A stretch of 64,000 bases of DNA. Source: Poindextera sp035294785 (lineage in GTDB: Bacteria > Pseudomonadota > Alphaproteobacteria > Caulobacterales > Caulobacteraceae). Shown piece by piece: positions 53,374 to 61,735 of the stretch. Within the stretch, counting starts at the first letter, position 1; each line of letters starts with the position of its first letter. The notes beneath the pieces are model-generated. The model was not told the origin of the DNA. It worked only from the letters and a program-made list of their open reading frames with translations, and made no database searches. Location: contig DATGKF010000104.1 in the NCBI GenBank assembly GCA_035294785.1, positions 29,101 to 93,100 of the forward strand, given 5' to 3'. The translations under genes and the position numbers were made by a program.

Positions 53374-54410
53374 GGCCGCCAGCTCGTCTGGGGCGCCTCC
53401 GCTGCGGCGATGGCCGCGCGGCCATCGCGCACGCGGGCGAACGCGGCCCGCAGCAGCGCGGTGACGCCCTCGCCCGAGACTCCCGATACCAGGAACGGTT
53501 TCGCCCCGCAGGCGGCCTTCAGCGCCTTGGCTCTGGCCGCGCGCGTCTTGGCGTCGAGGGCGTCGACCTTGTTCAGCGCTACGAGCTCGATCTTGTCGGA
53601 AAGCCCGGCGCCGTAAGCGTCCAGCTCCTCGCGCACCGCCCGCCAGGCTTCGGCGACGTTGGGGTCGGTCCCGTCGACCAGATGGATGAGCACCGTCGTG
53701 CGCTCGACGTGGCCGAGGAAGCGGACGCCGAGACCGGCGCCTTCGCTGGCCCCTTCGATCAGGCCCGGGATGTCGGCCATGATGAACCGCTCGCCTTCGG
53801 ACAGATCGACCATGCCGAGGTTGGGGGTCAGCGTCGTGAATGGATAGTCGGCGATCTTCGGCCGCGCGGCTGAGGCCGCCGCCAGCAGCGTCGACTTGCC
53901 GGCGTTGGGCAGGCCGACGAGGCCGACGTCGGCGATCAGCTTCAGGCGCAGCCACAGCGTCCGCTCGATCCCCTCCAGGCCCGGGTTGGCGCGGCGCGGC
54001 GCCTGGTTGACTGAGCTCTTGAAGCGGGCGTTGCCGAAGCCCCCGTTGCCGCCGGCGGCGAGCCGCACCCGCTGGCCGACGCGGGCCAGATCGTACAGCA
54101 GCGTCTCGCCGTCCTCCTCGAACACCTGCGAGCCTACGGGGACTCTCAGCACGACGTCCTCCCCGTTCGCGCCGTGGCGGTCGCGGCCCATGCCGTGCGC
54201 GCCGGTCTTGGCCTTGAAATGCTGCTGGTAGCGATAGTCGATCAGGGTGTTCAGGCCCTCGACCGCTTCGATCCACACGTCGCCGCCGCGGCCGCCGTCT
54301 CCGCCGTCCGGTCCGCCCAGGGGGATGAACTTCTCGCGCCGGAACGAAACGGCGCCCGCGCCGCCGTCGCCGGAGCGGATATGGATCTTGCACTGGTCGA
54401 GGAACTTCAT
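53370..54410 (-). CDS. obgE: GTPase Obg/CgtA
   Basis: 346 residues. Glycine-rich OBG fold (MKFLDQCKIHIRSGDGGAGA, GGDGGRGGDVWIEA), P-loop VGLPNAGKSTLLAA, switch II DIPGLIEGASEGAGLG, NKVD and a final SGVSGEG motif. Ribosome-associated GTPase essential in Caulobacter. Lacks a long C-terminal extension. Translationally coupled with proB, a common pairing. Confidence 0.97.
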   Translation of the reverse strand: MKFLDQCKIHIRSGDGGAGAVSFRREKFIPLGGPDGGDGGRGGDVWIEAVEGLNTLIDYRYQQHFKAKTGAHGMGRDRHGANGEDVVLRVPVGSQVFEEDGETLLYDLARVGQRVRLAAGGNGGFGNARFKSSVNQAPRRANPGLEGIERTLWLRLKLIADVGLVGLPNAGKSTLLAAASAARPKIADYPFTTLTPNLGMVDLSEGERFIMADIPGLIEGASEGAGLGVRFLGHVERTTVLIHLVDGTDPNVAEAWRAVREELDAYGAGLSDKIELVALNKVDALDAKTRAARAKALKAACGAKPFLVSGVSGEGVTALLRAAFARVRDGRAAIAAAEAPQTSWRP

Positions 54411-54481
54411 CGCGCGCTTGCGTCGCCTGATCGCCTCAAAGCGGGCCCTTCTCTCATTGTTCGGCGCCGATCCGAAGGCTC

Positions 54482-54853
54482 TTAGGCCAGCCAGACCATC
54501 ATGCGCACGGGCTCGCCCGCCTCGCGCGGCGCCACGACGCCGGTGTACAGAAAGCCGGCCTTGATCAGCACGCGCGCCATGGCCGCGTCGGCGAGGTGGT
54601 GGCCGGCGGCGACGTAGCGCCGGCCCCAGCTGTCCCGCGCCCAGGCGAGCGCAGCCTTGAGCGCCTCGGTGGCGAAGCCGTGGCCGCGGTGCGTTTGCGC
54701 GATCCAGATCCGCGCTTCCGGCGCGCGCTCGGCGGCGCTGCGAAACCCGACGCGGCCGATCGCCTCGCCCTGGCGCTGGACGGCGAAGGTGGCGCGGCCC
54801 TCGGCGCGAAGCCGCAGCCTCTTGGTCTGGATGGCGTCAAGCTGATCGATCAA
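54482..54853 (-). CDS. Small GNAT acetyltransferase
   Basis: 123 residues from TTG 54853 (GGGAG seven nt upstream; no in-frame ATG). Core pattern ATFAVQRQGEAIGRVGFRSA, EARIWIAQTHRGHGFATEAL (acetyl-CoA loop QTHRGHGFATEA), and AAMARVLIKAGFLYTGVVA. Shorter than most members, lacking part of the N-terminal helices. Substrate unknown. It lies between obgE and the terminator of the ribosomal operon. Confidence 0.78.
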   Translation of the reverse strand: MIDQLDAIQTKRLRLRAEGRATFAVQRQGEAIGRVGFRSAAERAPEARIWIAQTHRGHGFATEALKAALAWARDSWGRRYVAAGHHLADAAMARVLIKAGFLYTGVVAPREAGEPVRMMVWLA

Positions 54854-54911
54854 AGGTCATCTCCCTCGGTTTCTGTTGTTCCCCGCGTCTGGGCGCGGGC
54901 GTTCGGAGGCG

Positions 54912-54953
54912 AAAAGAGCGGGGAGCCCGGCGTCCGGACTCCCCGCTCTTTTT
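54912..54953 (-). terminator. Strong bidirectional intrinsic terminator of rplU-rpmA
   Basis: AAAAGAGCGGGGAG - 13 nt - CTCCCCGCTCTTTTT: a perfect 14-bp stem with T-runs on both strands. It lies 63 nt after the rpmA stop and should terminate the leftward rplU-rpmA transcript, as well as anything coming from the other side. Confidence 0.88.
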
Positions 54954-55016
54954 CGTTCGCGGTCCGGATCGCTGTTCGGCGCGGTCCGGAGACGTCTCTC
55001 TCTGTCTCGGGTCGGC

Positions 55017-55292
55017 CTATTTGCCTGGCGGCATGGCCCCAGCCGGGGTCACCCCAACGTAGGTTCGATCCAGACGTCGGGTGGTGAACTTCACCGCGCC
55101 GGTCTCTTTGGCGAACAGGGTGTGATCGCGGCCGATGCCGACGTTCTCGCCTGGCCAGAACTTCGTGCCGCGCTGACGGACGAGAATCTGGCCGGCGTTC
55201 ACCTGTTCGCCGCCGAAAATCTTCACCCCCAGCCGCTGGCCGGCGGAGTCGCGCCCGTTGCGGGAAGACCCGCCGGATTTCTTGTGCGCCAT
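55017..55292 (-). CDS. rpmA: 50S ribosomal protein L27 (bL27)
   Basis: 91 residues. MAHKKSGGSSRNGRDSAGQR-LGVK is the universal N-terminus, then ILVRQRGTKFWPGENVGIGR and DHTLFAKETGAVKF. Lies near the peptidyl-transfer centre. Twelve nt after rplU; good AAGGAGA ribosome site. Confidence 0.98.
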   Translation of the reverse strand: MAHKKSGGSSRNGRDSAGQRLGVKIFGGEQVNAGQILVRQRGTKFWPGENVGIGRDHTLFAKETGAVKFTTRRLDRTYVGVTPAGAMPPGK

Positions 55293-55304
55293 CGCGGGGT
55301 CTCC

Positions 55305-56027
55305 TTAGCTCTTGGCCTTGGGCTTGGCCGGGGCCTTCGCCGCGGCCTTGGGCTTTGCAGCCGCCTTCGGAGCCGCTTTCGCTGCGGCAGGCTTGGCGGC
55401 AGCCTTGGCCTTCGCTTCAGCCTTAGCCTTGGGCTCAGCCTTAGCCTTGGGTTCAGCCTTAGCCTTGGGTTCAGCCTTGGCTTTGGGTTCAGCCTTGGCC
55501 TTCGGCGTCGCTTTGGCCGTCGGTTCGGTTTTGGCGGCGGAGGGCGCAGCCTCGGTCTTCGGCTCAGGGGCGGGCTTGGGCGCGGCCTTCGCCTTCGCGG
55601 CGGGCTTGGCCGCCGCCTTGGCCGGCGCGGCCTCGACCTTTTCGCCGCGGGCGCGGGCGTTCAGCACCGCGCGCGGGGTCAGGTCGACCGTCCCGTCCCA
55701 GGTCTCCGAGCCGGCCGAGCCGGTCACGGCGGTGACGCGCAGCACGCTCTCCCACTGCCGGTGGCCGCCGGTGCGGCGATAGCCCTGGCGGCGGATCTTC
55801 TTGAACACCTTGATCTTGTCGCCCTTGCGGGTCTCGATCAGCGTGCCCTCGACCTTCGCCCCGGCGACCGTGGGCGCGCCGACGCTGACCTTGGCGCCGT
55901 CGCCGACCATCAGCACGCGGTCGAACGCCACCTTGGCCCCGGCCTCGCCGTCGAGCTTGTCGACGACCAGAAGGTCGCCCGGCTTCACCCGATACTGTTT
56001 GCCGCCGGTTTCGATGACCGCGTACAT
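55305..56027 (-). CDS. rplU: 50S ribosomal protein L21 (bL21) with long Lys/Ala/Pro tail
   Basis: 240 residues from ATG 56027. Residues ~1-103 are normal L21 (MYAVIETGGKQYRVKPGDLL; KKIRRQGYRRTGGHRQ). After a short linker, ~residues 135-240 form a low-complexity basic tail dominated by KAKAEP-type repeats and AAK/PAAK steps, similar in composition to histone H1 C-termini. L21 is normally about 100 residues; alphaproteobacterial ones are often extended, but this more than doubles the protein. DNA of the tail carries five 18-nt tandem repeats. Confidence 0.96.
   Translation of the reverse strand: MYAVIETGGKQYRVKPGDLLVVDKLDGEAGAKVAFDRVLMVGDGAKVSVGAPTVAGAKVEGTLIETRKGDKIKVFKKIRRQGYRRTGGHRQWESVLRVTAVTGSAGSETWDGTVDLTPRAVLNARARGEKVEAAPAKAAAKPAAKAKAAPKPAPEPKTEAAPSAAKTEPTAKATPKAKAEPKAKAEPKAKAEPKAKAEPKAKAEAKAKAAAKPAAAKAAPKAAAKPKAAAKAPAKPKAKS
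55416..55505. repeat. Five 18-nt tandem repeats inside rplU tail
   Basis: Units TTCAGCCTTAGCCTTGGG at 55416, 55434, 55452, 55470 and 55488, the later two drifting (TTCAGCCTTGGCTTTGGG and TTCAGCCTTGGCCTTCGG). Each encodes P-K-A-K-A-E on the minus strand. Copy number may vary by slippage. Confidence 0.85.
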
Positions 56028-56060
56028 GGCCGCCTTCGTCCTGAAGTCGAAATGAAATCC

Positions 56061-56082
56061 GCCCGCGAGCGAGCCCGCGGGC
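56061..56082 (-). promoter_or_regulatory. GC-rich hairpin in the rplU 5' leader
   Basis: GCCCGCG - 8 nt - CGCGGGC, a perfect 7-bp stem, lies between the rplU promoter and its start codon. It could act in autoregulation or as an mRNA stabiliser; nothing in the sequence decides. Confidence 0.35.
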
Positions 56083-56093
56083 GAGAGCCGCGT

Positions 56094-56123
56094 CTTATAC
56101 AGAAGCCGCCGCTCCCAAGTCAA
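56094..56123 (-). promoter_or_regulatory. Promoter of rplU-rpmA
   Basis: On the minus strand TTGACT (56123-56118) and TATAAG (56099-56094) with an 18-nt spacer; one of the best sigma-70-like matches in the window. It predicts a leader of about 60 nt before the rplU ATG. Confidence 0.6.
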
Positions 56124-56180
56124 CGAAAGCCGGCCGCGTCTGCCTTTCAGCCCTGGCCTTCTCGCCTTAAGTAGGGGGCC

Positions 56181-57209
56181 ATGACCGACCAGACCCGCAC
56201 GCCCGTCACGGTGCTCACCGGCTATCTCGGCGCCGGCAAGACCACGCTCCTCAATCGCATCCTCTCAGAGGACCACGGCCGCCGCTACGCCGTCATCGTC
56301 AACGAGTTCGGCGAGATCGGCATCGACAACGACCTCATCGTCGGCGCGGACGAGGAAGTGTTCGAAATGTCGAACGGCTGCGTCTGCTGCACCGTGCGCG
56401 GCGACCTGATCCGCGTGCTGCAGGGGCTGGCCAAGCGCAAGGGCGGCTTCGACGCCATCGTGGTCGAGACGACCGGTCTGGCCGATCCCGGCCCTGTGGC
56501 TCAGACCTTCTTCGTCGACGAGGACGTCAAGCAGCGGACCGTGCTCGACAGCGTCACCACCGTGGTCGACGCCAAGCACGTGAACGATCGCCTGGACGAC
56601 AGCCGCGAGGCGCGCGAGCAGATCGCCTTCGCCGATCAGATCGTGCTGAACAAGACCGACCTCGTGACCGCCGACGAGCTGGCCAGGGTCGAGGCGCGGA
56701 TCCGCCGGCTCAATCCGCTCGCGCCGATCCATCGGGCCGAGCGTTCGAACGTCCCGCTGGACGCGATCCTCGGGCGCGGCGGCTTCGACCTGGACCGTAT
56801 CCTCGAGCTGGAGCCGGAGTTCCTCAATCCGCCGCACGGCGAGGCGGGCCACGTCCACGACGAGGACTGCGAGCACGACCATGGCCACGATCACCACGAC
56901 CACGTGCACGACGACGACATCAAGGGCGTGTCGCTCACGCTGGAACAGCCGGTCGACGGGAACAAGGTCAGCCGCTGGCTCTCCGACCTGCTGGCCGTTC
57001 AGGGGCCGGACATCCTGCGCGCCAAGGGCATCCTCAGCGTCGCCGGCGAGGACCGGCGCCTGGTCTTCCAGGCCGTGCACATGATCCTCGAAGGGGATCT
57101 CCAGCGCGAATGGCGCTCGGGCGAGCCGCGTCAGAGCCGCATGGTGTTCATCGGCCGCAACCTCGACGCGGCGGCGCTGAAAGCGGGATTCGAGGCCTGC
57201 GCGGCCTGA
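56181..57209 (+). CDS. CobW/YjiA-family G3E GTPase (metal chaperone-like)
   Basis: 342 residues. P-loop VLTGYLGAGKTTLLNRIL, the CxCC metal motif in EMSNGCVCCTVRGDLIRVL, VVETTGLADPGPVAQTFF, NKTD base-recognition motif, and a His/Asp-rich stretch (~215-255, HVHDEDCEHDHGHDHHDHVH) before the C-terminal CobW_C domain. These proteins insert or deliver metals such as Zn2+ or Co2+. No Zur box was noticed in the 150 nt upstream, which also holds the divergent rplU promoter. Confidence 0.92.
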   Translation: MTDQTRTPVTVLTGYLGAGKTTLLNRILSEDHGRRYAVIVNEFGEIGIDNDLIVGADEEVFEMSNGCVCCTVRGDLIRVLQGLAKRKGGFDAIVVETTGLADPGPVAQTFFVDEDVKQRTVLDSVTTVVDAKHVNDRLDDSREAREQIAFADQIVLNKTDLVTADELARVEARIRRLNPLAPIHRAERSNVPLDAILGRGGFDLDRILELEPEFLNPPHGEAGHVHDEDCEHDHGHDHHDHVHDDDIKGVSLTLEQPVDGNKVSRWLSDLLAVQGPDILRAKGILSVAGEDRRLVFQAVHMILEGDLQREWRSGEPRQSRMVFIGRNLDAAALKAGFEACAA

Positions 57210-57216
57210 TGCGGCG

Positions 57217-57666
57217 CTAGGTCGTCGACGCGTTGAGGTCTTCGGGGATCAGCGCGACCTTGTAGTAGCCGTCCGACTGCAGCTGGTTCACCACGCTCAT
57301 GAAGTCCTTGTACTTCACCAGGCGGTCGGCGCGGATCAGCACCGATTGGGTCTTGGCCGTCGGGCCGAGAGCGCGCTGGAGGTCGTCGCCAAGGGTGGCC
57401 AAGGTCGTCGTGGTGTTCTCGCCCTTGATCACCAGCGTCAGCCCGCTGGTCTGGCCGATGGAGATGTAGGTCGGCTTGTCGTTGGTGGTCTGCGTCTCCG
57501 TCTGAGGCGGCAGGTCGATCTTGATGAAGGTCGTCGCGACCGGAATCGAGACCATGAAGATGATCAGCAGCACCAGCATCACGTCGACGAACGGCGTGAC
57601 GTTGATGTCGGCGTTCTGGCCGAGCTCGTACTTCTCGCCCTTCTTGCCGCCCAGCTTGCTCGCCAT
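57217..57666 (-). CDS. exbD: ExbD/TolR-family biopolymer transport protein
   Basis: 149 residues. Short cytoplasmic N-terminus, one membrane helix with the functional Asp (NVTPFVDVMLVLLIIFMVSI), then a periplasmic domain (IKIDLPPQTETQTTNDKPTY; VLIRADRLVKYKDFMSVVNQ). Converts proton flow through ExbB/MotA-type partners into work for TonB or a similar protein. No exbB or tonB is adjacent, so the assignment to ExbD rather than TolR is by sequence feel. Confidence 0.88.
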   Translation of the reverse strand: MASKLGGKKGEKYELGQNADINVTPFVDVMLVLLIIFMVSIPVATTFIKIDLPPQTETQTTNDKPTYISIGQTSGLTLVIKGENTTTTLATLGDDLQRALGPTAKTQSVLIRADRLVKYKDFMSVVNQLQSDGYYKVALIPEDLNASTT

Positions 57667-57758
57667 TCGTCTCTCCCGTGCGCGCTTCGCCGCGCTGGCT
57701 TTCTTGGCGGACTAGAAGCACAACGACGGCCTCCTCGTAAAGCGGCAACCGGCGACCG

Positions 57759-58727
57759 ATGTTCTTCGAAGCGTTCGTGACCGAGGTCCTGTTCGACGCC
57801 GCCGGCCGGGCCTGGTTCGCCCTCGGCGACGGGGCGATCGCCGGCGAGGAGGGCGGGCGGACGGCCGCGCACGACGGCGCGGTGCTCGCCGCGGCGCTGC
57901 ATCCGAGCGGCGAGGGCGTGGTCTCCGGCGGCGACGATGGGCGCCTGGTCTGGACCCGCGACGGCCGCGCCGAGGCGCTGGCCCAGCATACGGGCCGCTG
58001 GATCGACGTGGTGGCGACCAGCGCGGCGTCCGGCTTGATCGCCTACGCCTCCGGCCGCGAGGCGCGGGTGAGGGACGCCGCCGACGCCGGCTTCGAGCGC
58101 GTGTTCGCCCACGAGCGTTCGGTGGCGGGTCTGGCATTCGAGCCGCGCGGCAGACGACTGGCGGCGGCGACCTACGGCGGGGCGATGCTATGGTATGCGC
58201 GCATCGCCGAGCAGCAGCCGGCCGCGCTCCGTTGGCCGGGCAGCCACATCTTCGTCCTCTTCAGTCCCGACGGCCGTTTTCTGATGAGCTCGATGCAGGA
58301 GAACGAGTTGCATGGCTGGCGCATCGCCGACGGTCGCGACCTGCGGATGGGCGGCTATCCCTCGAAGGTGAGGAGCCTGGCCTTCCTGTCCAAGGGCCTG
58401 CTGATGGCCACGGCTGGCGCGCCCGGCGCGGTCGTCTGGCCGTTCGCCGGCGCAGACGGACCGATGGGCAAGGAAGCGGCCGAGATCGGCTTCGACCAGA
58501 CCTCGCTCGTCGTACGCGTGGCCGCCGCGCCGGCCAGCACGCTGCTCGCCGCCGGGACCAGCGACGGCCGCGTCTGGCTTGCCGACCTCACTTCGCGGCG
58601 CCAGGAGACCATCAAGGCTGAAATCGGCGCGCCGATTTCAGCGCTCGCGGCCTCCGCCGACGGCAAGCGCCTCGCTTGGGGTGACGAAGACGGCAATGCC
58701 GCCGTCGTCGACATGCCGGCGTTCTGA
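57759..58727 (+). CDS. WD40-repeat protein
   Basis: 322 residues forming about seven beta-propeller blades; recognisable blades include AALHPSGEGVVSGGDDGRLVW, AGLAFEPRGRRLAAATYGGA, VLFSPDGRFLMSSMQENELH and ALAASADGKRLAWGDEDGNA. No signal peptide. Single-propeller WD40 proteins of this length recur in alphaproteobacteria with no defined role. It ends five nt before mtgA, suggesting co-transcription. Confidence 0.85.
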   Translation: MFFEAFVTEVLFDAAGRAWFALGDGAIAGEEGGRTAAHDGAVLAAALHPSGEGVVSGGDDGRLVWTRDGRAEALAQHTGRWIDVVATSAASGLIAYASGREARVRDAADAGFERVFAHERSVAGLAFEPRGRRLAAATYGGAMLWYARIAEQQPAALRWPGSHIFVLFSPDGRFLMSSMQENELHGWRIADGRDLRMGGYPSKVRSLAFLSKGLLMATAGAPGAVVWPFAGADGPMGKEAAEIGFDQTSLVVRVAAAPASTLLAAGTSDGRVWLADLTSRRQETIKAEIGAPISALAASADGKRLAWGDEDGNAAVVDMPAF

Positions 58728-58732
58728 CCCCC

Positions 58733-59470
58733 TTGGCCAACGCACACGCGCGCAACCGTCCGCCCAAGCCGCTCCGCCGGCGCGGCGGCGCCCTCGGCTT
58801 CATCGGCCGGCTGTTGCTGTTTGTCATTCTGCTCGCCATCGTCGTCCCGCCGGCCAGCGTGCTGATCTACAAGGTCATCCCGCCGCCGATCACCATCCTG
58901 ATGATTCAGCGCCAGATCGAGGGGCACGGGATGGACTACCGCTGGCGCTCGCTTGGCCAGATGTCGCCTGACCTGCCCGAGGCCGCCGTCGCGTCGGAGG
59001 ACGCCCGCTTCTGTTCGCACCACGGGTTCGACTTCAAGGCCATCCAGGCGGCGATGAAACAGGACAAGACCCATCCCGACCGCATCCGCGGCGGCTCGAC
59101 GATCAGTCAGCAGACCGCCAAGAACGCCTTTCTATGGCCTGGCCGCGACTATGTCCGGAAGGGCGTCGAGGCCTGGTACACGGTGCTGATCGAGGCGATC
59201 TGGGGCAAGCGCCGGATCATGGAGGTCTACCTGAACGTCGTGGAGTTCGGCCCCGGGATCTACGGCGCCGAAGCGGCCAGCGAGCACTTCTTCCACAAGC
59301 ACGCATCTGAGCTTTCCGCCGCCGAAGCCGCCCGCCTGATCGCCGTCCTGCCCAAACCCCTCGGCTGGGACGTCAGCGACCCCACCCGCTATTTGCGCAC
59401 CCGCGACCGCAAGGTGGACCGCGCCATGGGCACGGTCCGCGGCCGGGGCCTGGCGGACTGCGTGGGCTGA
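58733..59470 (+). CDS. mtgA: Monofunctional peptidoglycan glycosyltransferase
   Basis: 245 residues from TTG 58733. One membrane anchor (LGFIGRLLLFVILLAIVVPP) and a GT51 domain: AAVASEDARFCSHHGFDFKA (catalytic Glu-Asp), GGSTISQQTAKNAFLWPGRD, KRRIMEVYLNVVEFGPGIYG and AARLIAVLPKPLGW. Polymerises lipid II without a transpeptidase domain. Confidence 0.95.
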   Translation: MANAHARNRPPKPLRRRGGALGFIGRLLLFVILLAIVVPPASVLIYKVIPPPITILMIQRQIEGHGMDYRWRSLGQMSPDLPEAAVASEDARFCSHHGFDFKAIQAAMKQDKTHPDRIRGGSTISQQTAKNAFLWPGRDYVRKGVEAWYTVLIEAIWGKRRIMEVYLNVVEFGPGIYGAEAASEHFFHKHASELSAAEAARLIAVLPKPLGWDVSDPTRYLRTRDRKVDRAMGTVRGRGLADCVG

Positions 59471-59551
59471 CAGACACGCCAGCCCTTACCTATTCCGTCA
59501 TCGCCCGGCTTGTCCTGGCGACCCCTTGATCACCGTGGAACGTAAGTCAGC

Positions 59552-59689
59552 CTAAGCCGTCGGCTGTCCCGGCGGGGTCGGCATCGGCGGCTGTTGCGGC
59601 ATCTCCACCGGTGGGTTGGCCGGCTCGATTTCCGGCGGGGCCGGCGGCTCTTCGATGGGCGGTGGCGGCGGCGTTGCGGGGTCGGACAT
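59552..59689 (-). CDS. Small proline-rich ORF, 45 aa
   Basis: ATG 59689 to TAG 59552: MSDPATPPPPPIEEPPAPPE followed by IEPANPPVEMPQQPPMPTPP-GQPTA. Over a third of residues are Pro, with Glu spaced through. No clear ribosome site and a 106-nt gap to asd on the divergent side. Low-complexity frames arise easily in GC-rich DNA, so it may be non-coding, though this one has an in-frame start and a compact end and lies alone in a 325-nt gap that otherwise holds no gene. Confidence 0.4.
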   Translation of the reverse strand: MSDPATPPPPPIEEPPAPPEIEPANPPVEMPQQPPMPTPPGQPTA

Positions 59690-59795
59690 GCAAGGGGCAA
59701 CGCGCGTGGCCGAAACACGCTCCTGCGCGCCGAGCTTCTTGCCTCTTTAACCCAAGCGGCGTATCCCGCGCGGCTCTTGCAAATGGAGACTTCCG

Positions 59796-60827
59796 ATGGG
59801 CTACCGGGTGGCCGTCGTCGGCGCCACGGGCAACGTGGGCCGTGAGATGCTGACGATCCTCGAGGACCTCGAGTTCCCCGTGGACGAGATCCGCGCGGTC
59901 GCCTCGCGGAAATCCATCGGCGTGGAGGCCAACTTCGCCGAGCAGCGGCTCTATTGCGAAGACATCGAAACGTTCGACTTCAGCCAGGTCGACCTCGTGC
60001 TGATGAGCGTCTCCGGCGCCTTTTCGCGCGAATGGTCGCCCAAGATCGGCCGCGCCGGCGCGCTCGTCATCGACAACTCCTCCGCCTGGCGGATGGACCC
60101 CGACGTGCCGCTGATCGTGCCGGAGGTGAACCCGGACGCGATCGAGCTGGCGCACCGGAAGAACATCATCGCCAACCCCAACTGCTCGACAATCCAACTG
60201 GTCGTGGCGCTGAAGCCGCTGCACGATGCGGCCACGATCAAGCGGGCGGTGGTCTCGACCTACCAGTCGGTGTCCGGCTCGGGCAAGGCGGCCATGGACG
60301 AGCTCTGGGACCAGACCAAGGGGGTCTATTCGCTGGGGCCGAGCGAGCCGAAGGTCTACCCCAAGCAGATCGCCTTCAACGTCATCCCGTTCGCCAACAA
60401 CTTCATGGACGACGGCTACACAGACGAAGAGCACAAGATGTGGAACGAGACCCACAAGATGCTCGATCCGGCGATTCGGCTCACCGTCACCTGCGTGCGC
60501 GTGCCGGTGTTCGTCGGCCACTCCGAAGCGGTGAACCTGGAGTTCGAGCATCCGCTCGACGAGGACGAGGCGCGCGAGATCCTGCGCGAGGCGCCGGGCG
60601 TGATGGTGATCGATAAGCACGACGCCACGGGCTATGCGACGCCGAAGGACGCCCAGGGCGAGTTCGCCGTGTTCGTCAGCCGCATCCGCAACGACAAGAC
60701 GGTCGAGAACGGCCTCAACATCTGGGTCGTATCCGACAACCTGCGCAAAGGCGCGGCGCTCAACGCCGTGCAGATCGCCCAGCTCGCCGACGAGCGCGGC
60801 CTGATCGGCCACAAGATCCTCGCATGA
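59796..60827 (+). CDS. asd: Aspartate-semialdehyde dehydrogenase
   Basis: 343 residues. NADP-binding N-terminus GYRVAVVGATGNVGREMLTI, catalytic Cys in IANPNCSTIQLVVALKPLHD, and the later RVPVFVGHSEAVNLEFEHPL region with the active-site His. Reduces aspartyl phosphate to the semialdehyde for Lys, Met, Thr and diaminopimelate synthesis. Its stop overlaps the rarD ATG by 4 nt. Confidence 0.97.
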   Translation: MGYRVAVVGATGNVGREMLTILEDLEFPVDEIRAVASRKSIGVEANFAEQRLYCEDIETFDFSQVDLVLMSVSGAFSREWSPKIGRAGALVIDNSSAWRMDPDVPLIVPEVNPDAIELAHRKNIIANPNCSTIQLVVALKPLHDAATIKRAVVSTYQSVSGSGKAAMDELWDQTKGVYSLGPSEPKVYPKQIAFNVIPFANNFMDDGYTDEEHKMWNETHKMLDPAIRLTVTCVRVPVFVGHSEAVNLEFEHPLDEDEAREILREAPGVMVIDKHDATGYATPKDAQGEFAVFVSRIRNDKTVENGLNIWVVSDNLRKGAALNAVQIAQLADERGLIGHKILA

Positions 60828-61735
60828 GTTCAACCGCACCGGCGCCGGGCGGTGAGAACCGCCAGGCGCTGGCGGCGGCTCTCGCCTGCTACCTGATCTG
60901 GGGAATCGTCCCCGCCTATTTCATCGTCCTGGATCGCGGCGGCGCGAGCCCGTGGGAGATCCTCGGCCAGCGCGCGCTCTGGTCGCCGCTCTGGGCGGGC
61001 CTCCTGGTGCTTGCGGCGCGCCAGGGCCGCGAGGCGCTCGGCGTCTTCGCGCGGCCGAAGACGCTCGGCCTGCTGGCCGTGTCCGGGACGCTGATCGGGG
61101 CCAACTGGATGGTGTTCATCTGGGCGGTGAACAACGGACACAACATCGACTCCAGCCTCGGCTATTTCATCAACCCGCTGCTCAACATGGCGGCCGGCGC
61201 GATCCTCTTTCGCGAGCGCATCGATCGCCTTGCCTGGGCGGCGATCGCGCTGGCGGCGGCGGGCGTCGTGCTGCAGGCGATCGCGCTCGGCCACCTGCCG
61301 TGGATATCGCTCTTCCTCGCGATCTCCTTCTGCGCCTACGGCGTCATCCGAAAGCGTGTCGAAGCGTCGGCGCAGACCGGCCTCTTGATCGAATGCCTGC
61401 TGATCGCGCTGCCCGGCGTCGCCTTTCTGGGCTGGCTTTACGGCCATGGCGGCGGCGCCTTCGGCCATCGGGCGGGCGAGAGCCTCCTGCTCACGCTCAC
61501 CGGTCCGGCGACGGTCGCGCCGCTGGCGCTCTTCACCTGGGCGGCGCGACGGCTGCCGTTCTCGACGCTCGGCTTCCTCCAGTACATCGGCCCGACGCTC
61601 GGATTCATCACCGGCCTCGCGACCGGAGAGACGCTGACTCCCCTGCGCGCGCTGTCGTTCGTCTTCATCTGGAGCGGGGCGGCGGTCTTCGTCTTCGGCG
61701 CGTTCCGCGCGGCGCGCCGCCTGCAGCCGGCCTAA
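60824..61735 (+). CDS. rarD: RarD-type EamA/DMT transporter
   Basis: 303 residues with ten predicted helices. RarD pattern: AALACYLIWGIVPAYFIVLD-RGGASPWEILGQRALWS, NWMVFIWAVNNGHNIDSSLG-YFINPLLNMAAGAILFRER, and LGFLQYIGPTLGFITGLATG. The substrate of RarD proteins is not established. Overlaps asd at ATGA and interlocks its stop with pdxY. Confidence 0.92.
   Translation: MSSTAPAPGGENRQALAAALACYLIWGIVPAYFIVLDRGGASPWEILGQRALWSPLWAGLLVLAARQGREALGVFARPKTLGLLAVSGTLIGANWMVFIWAVNNGHNIDSSLGYFINPLLNMAAGAILFRERIDRLAWAAIALAAAGVVLQAIALGHLPWISLFLAISFCAYGVIRKRVEASAQTGLLIECLLIALPGVAFLGWLYGHGGGAFGHRAGESLLLTLTGPATVAPLALFTWAARRLPFSTLGFLQYIGPTLGFITGLATGETLTPLRALSFVFIWSGAAVFVFGAFRAARRLQPA

Noticed and set aside
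55416..55505. Tandem 18-nt repeats as a possible CRISPR array
   Set aside because: No spacers, period 18, inside the rplU coding frame encoding PKAKAE.
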